Notes: a model not told the origin generated them from the sequence alone. A DNA stretch of 64,000 nucleotides from Aspidapion aeneum (GCA_963576565.1 OY755046.1:60429471-60493470); one strand, 5' to 3'; counted from the stretch's first letter, positions 24,491-37,415 are shown. A program made the numbers and translations.

Positions 24491-24503
24491 TTTGGATTAA
24501 GGT
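24491..24503 (-). other. 5' UTR part of the first coding exon with splice acceptor
   Basis: Thirteen transcribed bases lie between the acceptor (CTGTTTTGCAG ending at 24504) and the ATG. They include an in-frame TAA. The upstream non-coding exon and promoter must lie to the right; I could not place them. A sequence matching a strong donor sits at the extreme right edge of the window, but I cannot link the two. Confidence 0.6.
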
Positions 24504-24509
24504 CTGCAA

Positions 24510-25211
24510 AACAGAACACGCTAAAAATTACACATTTTCAAAAAAAAACTTTATTTTACCCAGTGATAATAATATAACAAGTTTGGATACAGATTTACAA
24601 CTCTCATATTACTATATTATAACTCATATAAACTCAAAAAGCAGTGAGCTTGTTAGTGCTTTTTAAAGTGTAAACTTTTTTAGGCGCGTTTAGCACTTTT
24701 TGTGGGTACTGAATTGAATTGAGCGATATGATGATGCAGATGAAGGCCACTCAGAGCAAAATTTACCAGAGTAATTTATACCCAATTATAATTATGTAAA
24801 TGTAATTACTTTGTCAATATACAACGCAAAAAATTGAAGTTGACACTTCTGCCGTGTGGTCTTAAGCACACACATTTTTTTTTATTCTGAAAAAGTCTTG
24901 AAATACTAATTATTTTCTTTGACATGGCCTTTTTTGCGCTACCGGGCTTAGAATTAACGGATAATATATCGTAAACTGAAGAGCGTATACTATGCTAAGT
25001 GGTGGTCGTATTTCTGAAATGGCTTTTTGTCAAAATCCGTTAAAACCCAAAAAAATACAGAGCGTTCCCTCTAAAAAATATATGATTGATAAGCACCTCG
25101 TAAACTATAAACTTCATACTTGACAGAAATGCTGTCAAATTTAAAGAAAATTAAATAATTTTAAACGCTTTTTGTTTAAAATTTTTAGAGCTAATATTAA
25201 CGAAGTTAATT
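24510..25211. other. Gene-free stretch upstream of the first coding exon
   Basis: AT-rich sequence belonging to the predicted 5'-UTR intron or upstream region. No open frame, promoter signal or repeat end could be supported. Confidence 0.4.
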
Positions 25212-25772
25212 ATTATAAAAGATAGAGAATCGGGGATTTCACATTACGGTCCTTAAATTTCGAAACAAAAAAAAATATGACAAAAGTTTTTTCGAGAAAA
25301 AATTAAAAATTTCAGAATTCTAAAAATCGGTCATATCTTTGTTATGAGTGCAGATATTTCAAATTTGGTAAATCTTACCTTCAGAAAGTTGATCCTTCAA
25401 TAAAATGACGTCAAATTTTTGGTCCCTCGAGTCGGATTTGAGATTTCAGAAAGAAAATTACAGTTAAATAAGGCCCTTGGTTTTTTTTCAATTTTTCGCT
25501 TCACATTGGGTGCCCAATTAACCCCTAGCTATAAAAAAAAATATAAAAAAAATCCAGGTTCGTATTTTTTTTCTTAATTTTGGACCGAACAAAAATTTGA
25601 CGTCATTTCATTGAAATATCTGCCCTAATAAAGAATTTCTGGGATTCCGAATTTCTGAATTTTTCCACGTAACTTCAAAACTACAAGAGCCACAAAAAAA
25701 CGTTTGACATATTTTTTCTTGTCTCAAAATTTGAGGACAGTAATGTGAAATCCCCCGTCCAATCCTTTAATA
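25212..25772. mobile_element. ~560-bp foldback MITE
   Basis: The two halves are inverted copies: GGGGATTTCACATTAC near 25232 pairs with GTAATGTGAAATCCCC near 25740, and AAAATTTGACGTCATTT near 25585 pairs with AAATGACGTCAAATTTTT near 25402. Arms are about 200 bp and imperfect. No coding content. Confidence 0.7.
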
Positions 25773-26950
25773 GTAAGTGAGTTCCCCATTCAATACCTAT
25801 ACATTAAATAGGCAAATATCTCAAAAACGAATCGATAGATTTTTGAAATTTTTACTCGCTGGTTGCAAAGACATTTAAGAGGGCTTCGACCCACTTTCCC
25901 TAATCAAAATATATAGAGGTAAAGTGTATTCCTTAAAGGAGGTGTTGATATAGTCCTTGCAATAAGGCTAGTCCTTTTGTTTAATCACCCCGTAATTCTG
26001 GTAACAAGACGCACGTGTATTCTTAATTCAGTTTTAAACCACAGGTTCCTGAGGTAACTAATAATGGATGCTGCGAAACTAATGATCAGTTACCTTAAGG
26101 TTAATGTAATCTTATAATAAGGGTGGTGGATCGGTGTTTAAACTATCAATTGTTTGGAAATATCTGACTTTGAAAGATTATCGCTGATTTTTTATTTAAA
26201 TTCTGATTTGGAATAGTTTTTAAGAAAAGTTTCTATCCCAAAATGATTTTATGTAGTGAAAAATTTATGAACAATTGGGGTGTCCTGCCGCCAAAGTTTC
26301 TACATTGGAAGATTTTCAGTGCGACTGACCGTAGAGCTACAAACCATGAACAAACGCTAATGGAATGATTATTTAATTTTTTAAAAATGTTATTTCCTAC
26401 AATATATTTCGAGCTGGAGTTAGTTAAGCTTTGCAATTTGTTTCGGTAAAAATTATAATTCAAATAGGATTAAGCCCTAGTTTTATAAAGGAGTTGTTTT
26501 GAATGGCATCAGAAAGTCTTCATACTTTTTGTCTTGAAATTCTGCTCTGTAGTTATTATGGATGGGACTAAAGGTCGAAAAAAGCGTGGAATTTTCGTAT
26601 GAACATTTTATACTTGTCGCCAATTTTCTTGACTATTTTGCTGAGAATATCTTAATACTTCTAAATATCTACTTTACAAAATATTTTGACTACTTGACAA
26701 AAAAATTTTTGTTTTGAAAGTTTACTTTTGTCAATTTAAACTTTGATAGACAGACAGGCTTGCAACTGCCAACTGCAATCTGGGGCCAACAATGATTCTG
26801 CAATCTGGGGCCAACAATGATTTTCGATGCTATTTTCTGTCTTCTTTATAGCAAAAAAATAAAAAAGGATAGCAAAGGGACTTGGGGTATTGCAAGGACT
26901 ATATATTTTCTTTGGTACGTGCTCAAAAACTGTCTGCCTCGCAAACAAAA
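25773..26950. other. Gene-free stretch with a small tandem duplication
   Basis: AT-rich. A 25-bp unit containing CAATCTGGGGCCAACAATGA is repeated twice at 26774-26822. Bases 25880-25925 share sequence with the foldback MITE at 28.6 kb (CCACTTTCCCTAATCAAAAT). Nothing else recognised. Confidence 0.4.
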
Positions 26951-27051
26951 TATAGTCTAAATTGTACGCATTTGTAATGACGTCAGGTGAGAAAAAAACG
27001 TATGTTGACAAACTCATGTTTTTGATTGACAGTGACGGATACTTCACCAAG

Positions 27052-28265
27052 GCCAACAGAAAAATAGAGGCCACGACCCTGAAAAAATCAGCTGTTCTCC
27101 CGGGGCTGAATTTTACATTGGGTCTTATGGGAGGTCAGACGTTTTTTTAGGATATTTTCAAAATGGCACTACAGATTTCCGCAAAATTTCAGTGAAATAT
27201 TCTCAGACACCATCCCGATATTCCACCAAATGTTTGTAAGGAAGCAACATGATTAAAAGGTTAAAATCTTCAAGATTTAGCATTCCTTATTTTGAATTCA
27301 AATTACCCGCCATGTACCACATGCCAACTGTTATATTTGACATGTATTTGACTTTGTCATATGTGATTGTCACATTCGCTTCTGCTTCAAACTTAATTTT
27401 TGTGTGAGCTAATGAAGCGGCTATCAAAAATTAGGGCTTACTATACATTAAAAAAAAATTGTTCTGCCAGAATAAAGTAGAAACAATCTCAAAAACGGCT
27501 CTATTTAACAAAAAATCAAATATCCATGAACCGTCATTCCAACTTCAAAATTTTAAAGACAATCAGCTGTGTCGTAACGTGACCATCAAAAAAAAATCAG
27601 CCCCGGATGTGACGTCAACAAAGTGGAGGATCGTGGCCCGTCCATTTTGATAGCCCTGACCAAGGCCAACACAAAAATAGAGGCCACGACCCTGAAAAAA
27701 TCAGCTGTTCTCCCGGGGCTGAATTTTACATTGGGTCTTATGGGAGGTCAGACGTTTTTTTATGATATTTTCAAAATGGCACTACAGATTTCCGCAAAAT
27801 TTCAGTGAAATATTCTTAGACACCATCCCGATATTCCACCAAAGGTTTATAAGGAAGCAACATGATTAAAAGGTTAAAATCTTCAAGATTTAGCATTCCT
27901 TATTTTGAATTCAAATTACCCGCCATGTACCACATGCCAACTGTTATATTTGACATGTATTTGACTTTGTCATATGTGATTGTCACATTCGCTTCTGCTT
28001 TAAACTTAATTTTTGTGTGAGCTAATGAAGCGGCTATGAAAAATTAAGGCTTACTATACATTTAAAAAAAAATTGTTCTGCCAGAATAAAGTAAAAACAA
28101 TCTCAAAAACGGCTTTATTTAATAAAAAATCAAATATCCATGAACCGTCATTCCAACTTCAAAATTTTAAAGACAATCAGCTGTGTCGTAACGTGACCAT
28201 CAAAAAAAAATCAGCCCCGGATGTGACGTCAACAAAGTGGAGGATCGTGGCCCGTCCATTTTGAT
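27052..28265. repeat. Tandem duplication of a ~613-bp unit
   Basis: Copy A about 27052-27660, copy B about 27665-28265; anchor GAGGCCACGACCCTGAAAAA recurs at an offset of 613. The copies are very similar, so the duplication is fairly recent. Each unit begins GGCCACGACC and ends with the inverted counterpart GATCGTGGCCC, suggesting two adjoining copies of a mobile element. Confidence 0.75.
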
Positions 28266-28540
28266 AGCCCTGCCCTGACTTCACACAACCAATTACCTAC
28301 CTATTTAAAAACTGAATTAATCATAGACACTACTTTTTTTTTAAAGTTTATTGTCACCGCTGTTTATAATATAGTAAACAAAAATAAACAAAAATGACGT
28401 CATTACAAATGCGTATAATTTGGACTATAGACGTGTTTAAGTTCTGCCAAAATCTATCTATCTATCTATCTATCTAGCCTTCTTCAATCCATCTTTGGAC
28501 TCCTGCATGTCTCTTCAAATCGTCCTCTCATCTCATTTGG
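28266..28540. repeat. TATC microsatellite region
   Basis: Contains about six TATC units at 28451-28476. Bases 28395-28420 share a short stretch (ATGACGTCATTACAAATGCG) in inverted form with 26968-26987. Confidence 0.5.
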
Positions 28541-28542
28541 GG

Positions 28543-28845
28543 TACCCTTCGAAGGGTATACTTAACTTCTATTTTGAATAGGGAAAGTGGGTCTAGTGAT
28601 TTTGAAGGCCTTTTGAATGTCTTTCATCAGAATTTTATATTTTTCGGATTTGATTTTTATTTTATCATTCCATGTTAAATTTGAAAATTTGAAATCAAAT
28701 ATCTCAAAAACTAATGGATGGATTTTCGAAATTTTTACACGGTTCTCAAGATATTCAAAAGAACTTCAAAACAAGGTATCACTAGACCCTCTTTCCCTAT
28801 TCAAAATATAGGGGGGTAAACTATACCCCTCGAAGATGGTGTGTC
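28543..28845. mobile_element. ~300-bp foldback MITE
   Basis: Inverted arms of about 100 bp: TTTTGAATAGGGAAAGTGGG near 28572 pairs with CCTCTTTCCCTATTCAAAAT near 28789, and CCCTTCGAAGGGTATAC pairs with TATACCCCTCGAAG. No coding content. Confidence 0.7.
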
Positions 28846-28879
28846 CCCCAAACAAACAAAATCGATGTATCCGAGCGTT

Positions 28880-29520
28880 TCTCCAAATTCGCACGAAAAA
28901 TACCCAACACATATGTTACCTTTTAGTTGGGACACCCTGTATATTAATCAGTGGGTAAAAAAAGTTAAAGTTTTCACGTTTTAAAAAGAAGCTTTTTAAA
29001 GAAAATGTTTTTCATATAAAAATGCAGAGGTTTCTAAAAAAAGACAAATGACAAATTTAGCTTAAAAACTTTTAAAAGTTTTGTTATAAAATGTATGCGT
29101 TTTATTAAAAAAGTCATTAACATTATTATTAAATCAATGTATTATAAAATCATAGATTTTTTTATATATTTGATGAAAAAATACAAAAGATAGCCTAAAA
29201 TTCGACATCATGAGGCTTCATGAACCGAACCGAACCGAACCCCCCCAAGACATATTCCTGGTGCGCCACTGATAAATTTGAAACTGAGAACAGCACGAAA
29301 AATAAAGGGATCCATGACGGATCTGATACCTTGAAAACAGTTTTTTTGTAAATATCCCATGGACAGAAGCTCGTACGAAGTTTTTGGTTACAAACAAATT
29401 ACTGATAAAAATGTGCTCCGAAAAATCCATATTGATGCGATGCTCCGTTAACAAGTTAGCATTTTTTAACTGTCAAAAAACTGCCATTAGCATTAATGGA
29501 TTTTGACCAAACTTCTTTCA
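28880..29520 (-). repeat. Dispersed-repeat fragments
   Basis: 28887-28950 matches bases 1-65 and ends ACACCCTGTAT. 29405-29520 is an inverted match to about 53810-53950 (shared TTAGCATTTTTTAA and ATTGATGCGA). These are decayed copies of interspersed elements without coding capacity. Confidence 0.5.
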
Positions 29521-29550
29521 GCTCTTTGTTTGAAACTTATAGACAATGAT

Positions 29551-30363
29551 TGAGTTGAAACAAAATATCGGACTTCTATGTCTTTATTTATTTTAAACAA
29601 GACGTTTCGGTTAGTAAGTATCTCTAACCGTTATCAAGTGTAAACTAAACAATCTAGTCTCTAGGCTACTACTTATACTACTTGGTGTGCAGTCAGGTGT
29701 GACGGCCCGCCCTCCGTTTAATCCTAAGACGCCTGTTTTCCTTAAGGAATGGTTTCCATATGTTTGGTATTTCCGTGCTTGGTTGACTGAAAACTTCTTT
29801 TTTCTGTATTATAAACGCAACTTCAATAAACTTTCGTTTTCGCCAATGCGATTCCTTATGCAAAACTTTAGCTGCTGACCACTGAATCCTGTGATCATTT
29901 GACCATACATGATCCGCTAAACCGGATTTTTCAATATCCTTTTGGGTTTTTTGGGTACTTTTTAGATGTTCATTTACTCTAACCTGAAGGGGGCGTTTCG
30001 TTTCACCTATATATGATTTACCACACTCACACGGAATTTGGTAAATACATTCCTTATTATTTGAGGGATTTTCTGGTTTTGTTTTAGTTACAAAACTCCT
30101 TATCGTATTTCCCAATGAAAGTACTGTTTTTACATTATAGTGCTTGGCTATTCGTCTTATTTTTCTGAAATCCCTTGAACATATGAAATGTTAATAACAC
30201 CCAACGGATTACTATGACTGCACACCAAGTAGTATAAGTAGTAGTCTATAGACTGGATTGTTTAGTTTACACGTGAAAACGGTTAGAGATACTTACTAAC
30301 CGAAACGTCGTGTTTAAAATAAATAAAGACAATGGAAGTCCAAAACTTTGTTTCTTTCAGCTT
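29551..30363 (-). mobile_element. Penelope-like element remnant with inverted flanking repeats
   Basis: A GIY-YIG coding fragment on the minus strand sits between inverted copies of a ~145-bp sequence (29551-29696 and 30213-30363) that share AAACGTCTTG/AAACGTCGTG-like cores, CTTGGTGTGCAGTCA and its complement. Penelope-like elements are known to carry such flanking repeats in direct or inverted arrangement. The reverse-transcriptase part is missing. Confidence 0.75.
29693..30115 (-). pseudogene. GIY-YIG endonuclease C-terminal fragment of a Penelope-like retroelement
   Basis: A 140-residue open frame that includes CIYQIPCECGKSYIGETKRP, LQVRVNEHLKST and, further on, LADHVWSNDHRIQW. The paired Y..YIG motif, the following Arg (LQVRVNEH) and the conserved CxC between them match the GIY-YIG domain of Penelope-like elements, where the leading GIY is often degenerate as CIY. 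The catalytic glutamate of the fold may be the E of FIEVAF. The domain is complete-looking but detached from any reverse transcriptase, so it is a 5'-truncated copy. Confidence 0.8.
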
Positions 30364-30639
30364 GTTACACTGTTAAACACTCTTTTTCATAAATATATCA
30401 TTAAAATTGGTTCAGCGGTTCGACAGCTATCGTGGGCCGGACAGATACAGACTAAGAAAGATCCAAATTTACTCAAAAACACATTTTCGGCATGATCCAA
30501 AAAAAAAGTTCATTGAAAACAAAATACGCAGTCTACAGCAGTACAGCTCGGCATTAAAAAAACCTCACGTTGAAACAGTACCAAAACTTTGTAGTATATT
30601 TTGTTGTTAGTTCTAAAAACCAATAAAAAAATAATTAAC

Positions 30640-33600
30640 GTGCCTATAGTCGAGCTTTCATCTTTTATGCAACTGAAAAGCTTGGGCTGATATGTGGGGC
30701 GTCAACGAGGTAATTTTACTGCACGAGAAAGAAAACCAAACTATCTAAATTTTGCAAATTGCCAAAATAAAAGCAAAAAAAAACTTGAAACGTTACCAAA
30801 CTAGTTCAGGGGCGCAACTAAAAAAAATCGAGAAAAGGGGATATAAAACCTCTCAAAAAAATTGTGCAATTTTCTTGCTATTTTTATTGCTAGAAAATCT
30901 CGTTGAACACACTTTATCGATTAGTTGGAAACCACAGAAGCTCAATATTCCAAAAAATACCAGTATTCATTTAACACTCAATATACGCGTCCTTCTTCGC
31001 TATCAAAAAAGCCTACGTTTAAATAGTGTCAAAATGTTTTGGCTTCTATAAACTAAAATTTTTAAAATGAACTGCACCATAAACAACACCAAACTATATC
31101 ACTAAATCTTGTTAATATAAAAAACGTGTCTAGTCGAGCGTCCATTTTTTATTCAATTGAACAGCTTGTGGAAATGTCGACGTCTGTAAACTACTATAGT
31201 TCCGGAGCTACACTATTTAATTCAATGTTTCTATTTTTTTTTCAGTTGCAAATAAAAGCAAGAAAAAATATTTTACATATTTGTTATTAAACTGCAGAAA
31301 CCCCATATTTTAAAAACTTCAACCAATATACGCGTCCTTTTTCAGCTCAAAAAAATCCACGTTTAAATAGTATCTACCTACCAAAACTTATAATATTACT
31401 TACTGTGTTTAGTTCTACAAACCTGTCTATTTAAAGTTTACTGTAAGTATTATTTAAAAAAAACTGAACAATCTCAGTATATCTTGTTAAGTTAAAAAAA
31501 AAACGTGTCTAGTCGCGAGCTTCCATCTTTTATTCAAGTGAAAAGCTTAGGCCTAAGTATCTGTGGAAAAATCAAGGACAGCAAACAATTAGTTCTGAAA
31601 TTAAATTCAATTGTTATATACCGATAAAAGAACAAAAAAGAAAAATATTACACCACGTTACAAAATTACAGAAGACCAATATTACAAAAAGACGCCATTA
31701 TGAATCTTACAACCAATATACGCGTCCTACTTCATTAACAATAAAGCCCACGTTTAAATAGTACCAAAACTTTAAAGTATACTTTATTTTTACTTCTAGA
31801 AACCTACCGATTTAAAGTACCTATAGGTATTTGCATAAAAAACAAAACTAAACAATATCACTAAATCTTATTAATTTTTCTTAAAAACAACGTGTCTAGT
31901 CAAACTTCCATAATTTTATTATATAATAGATAAAACTAAACAATATCCCAAACTTTTGCTAATTTTGTTTAAAAACATGTCTAGTTAACGATTGGTTCCG
32001 GAAATTAATTCAATTTTTCTACATTGTCAGTAACGTATAAAAGAAAAAAAAAAGAAAAATATTACACCACGATACCAACGATTAAATAGTACCAAAACTT
32101 AATGGCATACTATGTTTTTACTTCTAGAAAACTACCCTTTTAAAGTTTACTACATTATATAAAAAAACTATTTCACTAAAATTTTGTAAAATGTTTCTTT
32201 AAAACCACGTGTCTAGGCGCGAGCTTCCATCTTTTCTTCAACTAAAAAGCTTAGACTTAACTATATGTAGAAACGTCAACGACAATAAACGATTCGTTCC
32301 GGAGTTCAATTAAATTTTTCTAAACTGTTAGTTACCAATAAAAGAAGAAAAAATATTATACCACGTTACAAAATTACAAAAGACCAATATTCAAAAAAGA
32401 CGCCATTATGAATCTTACAACCAATATACGCGGCCTACTTCGCTATTAAAAAAGCCCACGTTTAAATGGTACCAAAACTTTATAGTATACTTTGCATTTA
32501 CTTCTAGAAACCTACCCTTTTAAAGTATAGGTACTTGCATTATAAATAAAACTAAACAATATCCCTAAGTCTTAAAAATTTTTCTTTAAAACAACGTGTC
32601 TAATCAAACTTCCATCTTAGGCTTGTATGCTGAAACGTCAACGACAGTAAACGATTGGTTCCGATAATTAATTCAATTTTTCTAAATTATTTATCAATAA
32701 AATAACAAAAAATAAAAATATTACACCATGTTACAAAATTACAGAAGACCAATATTAAAAAAAGACGCCTTTATGAATCTTACAACCAATATACACGTCC
32801 TACTTCGCTATCACAAAAGCCCACGATTAAATAGCACCAGAACCTAATGGTACACTTTGTTTTTTCTTCTAGGAACCAACTATTTTAAAGTTTACTGCAC
32901 TATATAAAAAGAAACAACTATCTCACTAAATCTTGTAAAGTTTTTCTTTAAAACCACGTGCCTAGTCGCGAGCTTTCACCAATATTCCAAAAGGACGCCA
33001 TCGCCATTATGAATTTTGCAACCAATATACGCGTCCTTTACTTCTAAAAACCTACAGATTTAAAGTACCTATAGGTACTTGCATAAAAAATAAAACCAAA
33101 CAATATCACTAAATCTTGTTAATTTTTCTTTAAAACAACGTGTCTAGTCAAACTTTAATCTTTTCTTCAGCTAAAAAAAATATTACACAACGCTACAAAA
33201 TTACAAAAGCATTCCAAAAAGTCGCCATTATTTATCTTCCAATATACTCGTCCAACTTCGCTATCAAAAAAACCCACGATTAAATAGTACCTACCAAAAC
33301 TTAGTAGTATAGTATACTTTTTTTTACTTCTAGGAACCAACCCTTTTAAAGTTTACTGCATTATATAAAAAAACTGAACTATCTCACTAAATCTATTCAA
33401 ATTTTTCTTTAAAGCCGCGTATCTAGTCGCGTGCTTCCATCTTTTCTTCAACTAAAAAGCTTAGGTTTAAATATGTGTAGAAACGTCAACAACAATAAAC
33501 GATTCATTCCGGAGTTCAATTCAATTTTTCTAAATTGTTAGTTACCAATAAAAGAAAGAAAAATAAAAATATTACACCACGTTACAAAATTACAGAAAAC

Positions 33601-34200
33601 CGATATTCTAAAAAGACGCCATTATCAATCTTACAACCAATATTCGCGTCCTACTTCGCTGTCAAAAACGCCAACGTTTAAATAGTAGCAAAACATTATG
33701 ACATAATTTGTTTTTACTTTTAGAAACTTACCATTTTAAGGTTTACTGCATAATATTAAAAAAACTGAACTATCTCACTAAATCTTGTAAGTTTTTAAAA
33801 AATAACGTGTCTAGTCGAGCGTCCATCTTTGATTCAACTGAAAAGCACAGAACACCAACTGAAAAGCTTAGGATTAATATGTGGAAGCGTCAACGATAGT
33901 AAACGATTGGTTCCGAAGCTAAACTATTTCTATTCTAAATTTTGTGAGTTGGGTACCAATAAAAGCAAGAAGATATTCAAATAATAACACCTACTGCACA
34001 ATACAATATTACAACCAAAATACGCGTCACAAGTTTAAATAGTACCAAAACTATATGGTATATTTTGTTGTTAGGACTATAAACCTACCCTTATAAACCT
34101 CACTGCTAATTTTGCCTTAAAAACAAAGTGTAGTCAAGCTTATTTCTTTTACTAAACTGAAAATCATACATATGAAAGCGTCAACGACAGTAAACGATCG
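30640..34200. repeat. Degenerate tandem array, ~380-bp unit, about nine copies
   Basis: An anchor of the form ACGTGTCTAGTC recurs near 30641, 31124, 31504, 31889, 32206, 32595, 32956, 33139, 33418, 33807 and 34127; irregular spacings reflect deletions. Each unit reads, in order: CTTCCATCTTTT, AACGTCAACGACA with AAACGATTGGTTCCGGA, ATTACACCACGTTACAAAAT, GACGCCATTATGAATCTTAC with AATATACGCGTCC, and CACGTTTAAATAGTACC. No conserved reading frame exists across units, so it is non-coding. Confidence 0.8.
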
Positions 34201-35480
34201 GTTCCGGAACTACACGATGCATTATATAGATTTAAAGTCGCGACTACTAAGTCGCTTAACTTACCCTTATATCGCACTACAAACTAAATTTATCTTAATA
34301 AATCGTCGTAAATTTAATTAAAAAACTACGTACGTTACGTAAACCACTTTTTTTCAACTGAAACTAAGCTTAAAATGAATTAAAAGTTTCTAAACTGTCT
34401 TATTTAATTTAAATCTCTGCCTTCAAAATATGAAAAGTATAGTTAAAACATGTTTTATAAATGTTTTTACCGAAAATACAAGTTTGAAACCAAAAATTCA
34501 AAAAGGCACCCAATTACAAATAATTTAGGGCTTATGTTTTAAACATTTAATGCATTTTATTTAAAAAACTGTTATTATTTATTTAGCTATGATATAATTT
34601 GCCTTCTCTTCAGTTCAGATAAGAAAAAAACACCTTTTATTAGTGTACTGCCCAATGAACCAACACGCTATATTGTTTGTTTAACTGCCACACAGAACTC
34701 CATCATATCAAAGGCAAGCGCTTGGCTTGAAGTAATTTGCCCCTAATTTTATAAACCTACCTTTAGAAATTATCGCAGAACAATTTTCAAAAACTTCTAA
34801 AAAATAATATATATCAAGAAATGAACAAACCAAAAAGCAATGAACGGCTGCCATCTTTGAAAAATTATAGGTTTGAAATTGTTGGTCAAGAATGATTTTA
34901 AAGTTGGTTTAAAAAATCGATAGTTTTAAACGTTCATTATATTCAAAAAAGTATAATAAACGTTTATTATTTACCCTATTATTGGCACATCAATAATAAA
35001 AGCAAAAAAGCTTATGATATACTTTTACCGCCCAATAATCCAAAAGGACGCCACGCCATTGTTCGTTCTACGGCCGAAACACACAGCCAACTACGTCGCT
35101 ATCGAAGGCAAGCGCCCGCTTCAATAGTACCAAATCGTTTTTTATCTATTATGCCCTTAATTCTACAAACCTACCTTTAGAACTTATCGCACTACAAACT
35201 AAACTTAACTATCTCACTAAAGCGTATAAATTTCTGCTCGAAAACCTTTAAAAATGAATATATTTGTTATAATAAAAAAATGCACAAAGCAAGAGGTAAC
35301 GTGCGGCTTCCATCTTCTCTGCGAATGTGAACTGCACAATGAGGAAACGTCAACGACCGTGCCCGATTGACCGCGCGCTCGCCCGAAGCTTCCGAAGCTA
35401 CGCTGTGCAAAGTTCTCGTCTGTTTTTCCTTCCCATACGGTAAAGCAAGTTTGTGTAGATCGTTTCGGTTGTATTAAAAC
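34200..35480 (+). repeat. Diverged right end of the array, GC- and CpG-rich from 35.0 kb
   Basis: The same order of landmarks continues (AAAGGACGCCACGCCATT near 35040, AATAGTACC near 35125, CTTCCATCTTCTCTGCGAA near 35307, AACGTCAACGACCG near 35348), but G and C stand where the array units mostly have A and T. Bases 35300-35450 are unusually rich in CpG for this window. This may be the parental sequence or a constrained copy. Confidence 0.55.
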
Positions 35481-35495
35481 ATGGGCCCTCGGCAG
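35481..35495 (+). CDS. Possible first coding exon (MGPRQ) with donor site
   Basis: Downstream of the CpG-rich block, ATGGGCCCTCGGCAG is followed directly by GTATAG, a plausible splice donor, and the ATG has AAAAC upstream with A at -3. A CpG-rich leader plus a tiny first exon is a common arrangement, but no downstream exon could be found in the window, so this remains a candidate only. An upstream open frame of 34 codons (35341-35445) would precede it. Confidence 0.2.
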
Positions 35496-35499
35496 GTAT

Positions 35500-37110
35500 A
35501 GAAAAAATCGGTCGTGCATTATAATACCCAAAACAACATCTGCATGTCCTAGTGAATTAATAAATATCCTTTCATGTTCAGTTTTAGTTCGAAACAGGGG
35601 TTTGGTCAGCTTTGCAGTGACGTCGATATTTCGTGCGACTCCGGAAACAGATGGGAGACTATTTTTAATAATAATAATTTTGTTTAAGTGTTGTTTTTTG
35701 TTTGATTTGGCGAAGAAAGACAGAATTTTTCTGGACGAAATAATTTTAGTTTTTTTTTACTGAGCTGCTGTATTAATTTTCGTTATTCATTTGAAACTAT
35801 TAGATAAATACTTACCATCTCATTTCAAAATATCTTGAATACCTTACCTAATCGTTTCTTCCTATTTTCTTCAGTTTTTAACCCTCTTTTTTCACAAAAT
35901 GTTTCTAAAAAGTCACAAACGCTCTGTCTTCTTATGACTTTCTGATTGTTGAAACAAATGGTGATTTGTTGTCATGGAATCAGTCAGTTTTTCATGTCCT
36001 TCTAGACTCAAACTTCATATGACTTTTTAAGGGTCTAAACAAATTGCGAAAAGTAAAAAGGATCAAATTTTTGTTATAAGCTTATAAATAGTGTCAAAAA
36101 TAAATTTTTTCCACAATTTTTTATTTTTGACAAAACCAATTTGTTTGACAAAATATGAAATCTTACAGTAAACAAATTCGTCCATGGACTATCTAGAAAG
36201 TCCTGTTGCTAAGCTTGTTTACTGATTTTTGTTTAATAAAGATTTTGACATTCGCATGTCAAACAGTGCTCAAAACCGTAAGTACACAAAACATTTCGAA
36301 AAATTTTAGATTTTGAAGATGAACATATCAGCGTTTATGTTGTTTAATTTAAAAAATGTATTCAAAAAATTCCAATAGCTATTTAATCAAACAAAGTATG
36401 AAGATAATAACAACTTTCCAGGCAGTAAGTGAGACATTCAATAAAAATGCAAATTTTTCAAATAAATATCAGTTCAAGCTCACAAATTATATGAGAATAG
36501 CTGAAATTAACTTATCCTAAGCCAAATTGGACTATTTAAGAGAATTTTTTGTGTAAAGTGTTGTTTTTTTACTTAAAAAAAAGTTCCTTAAGGCATAAAA
36601 TCTGAAAAAAAAAGTCAAGACTTTGAAAAAACTAACTAATTTGGCTAAGGGTCAGGTAATTTAAGATAATCTAATGTAATTTGTGAGGCTGAACTAACCT
36701 TAACAATGGCAGATTTAAATAGAACTTTCAGGCAGCATTATTTTTGAAAATGAGCCAAAATACTTCTGAAAAACAAAATGAAAAGCCACAATTTTTTGGA
36801 TATGAATTTATATTGATGATTATTTAGTGACTGTGTAAAAAGTGTATTATTTCCATAAATAATTTCGTATAGTTCATAGTTCTCTCCAATCAAAAGTTTT
36901 ATTTAAAATATAGTAGTTTCAAAGTGATTTTTAATACTTTTTAATTTATCACTTAAAAGTCTAATAGTGGAGTGGTATTCTCTATAATTTTTATCTCAAA
37001 TCAGGCAGGGATAATTTTTTTTGGCAATCTAAAACAAAAATATAAATACCATCAATACAATTTTTTTAATTAGTTAGTACTTAGGTACTTTATCAACAAC
37101 CTTTGTTAAT
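35500..37110. other. Gene-free AT-rich stretch
   Basis: No long open frame, no terminal repeats and no tandem structure were evident. It could be intron if the candidate exon at 35.5 kb is real. Confidence 0.4.
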
Positions 37111-37117
37111 TTAATGC

Positions 37118-37229
37118 CAGATTTTAGGAAAATCAAATAGGATTAAAAATTAAGGTATCACAGACTTATATTACAGATTTTAGGAAAATCAAATAGGATT
37201 CAAAATTAAGGTATCACAGACTTATATTA
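37118..37229. repeat. Two direct ~55-bp copies
   Basis: A unit with AGATTTTAGGAAAATCAAAT followed by AAATTAAGGTATCACAGACT occurs twice in succession with one or two differences, so it is a recent small duplication. Confidence 0.75.
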
Positions 37230-37415
37230 TCTAAATTAGTTTATTAATTATGAATTTCACAATGATACATATCTATACCCAAATAAGCTATAGCTAATTT
37301 ATTCGACGAAAGAGAAACGTTTAAAAATAACAACTTTCCAAAAACACAATGATACACTACATAAATATATTGGATGACCAATAAGAAGGTTGGACCACAG
37401 TTTCACTTTTTCCAA

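Noticed and set aside
35217..35531. 104-codon minus-strand open frame over the CpG-rich block
   Set aside because: It is antisense to the array landmarks and has no recognisable domain; open length is explained by low stop-codon density in GC-rich sequence.
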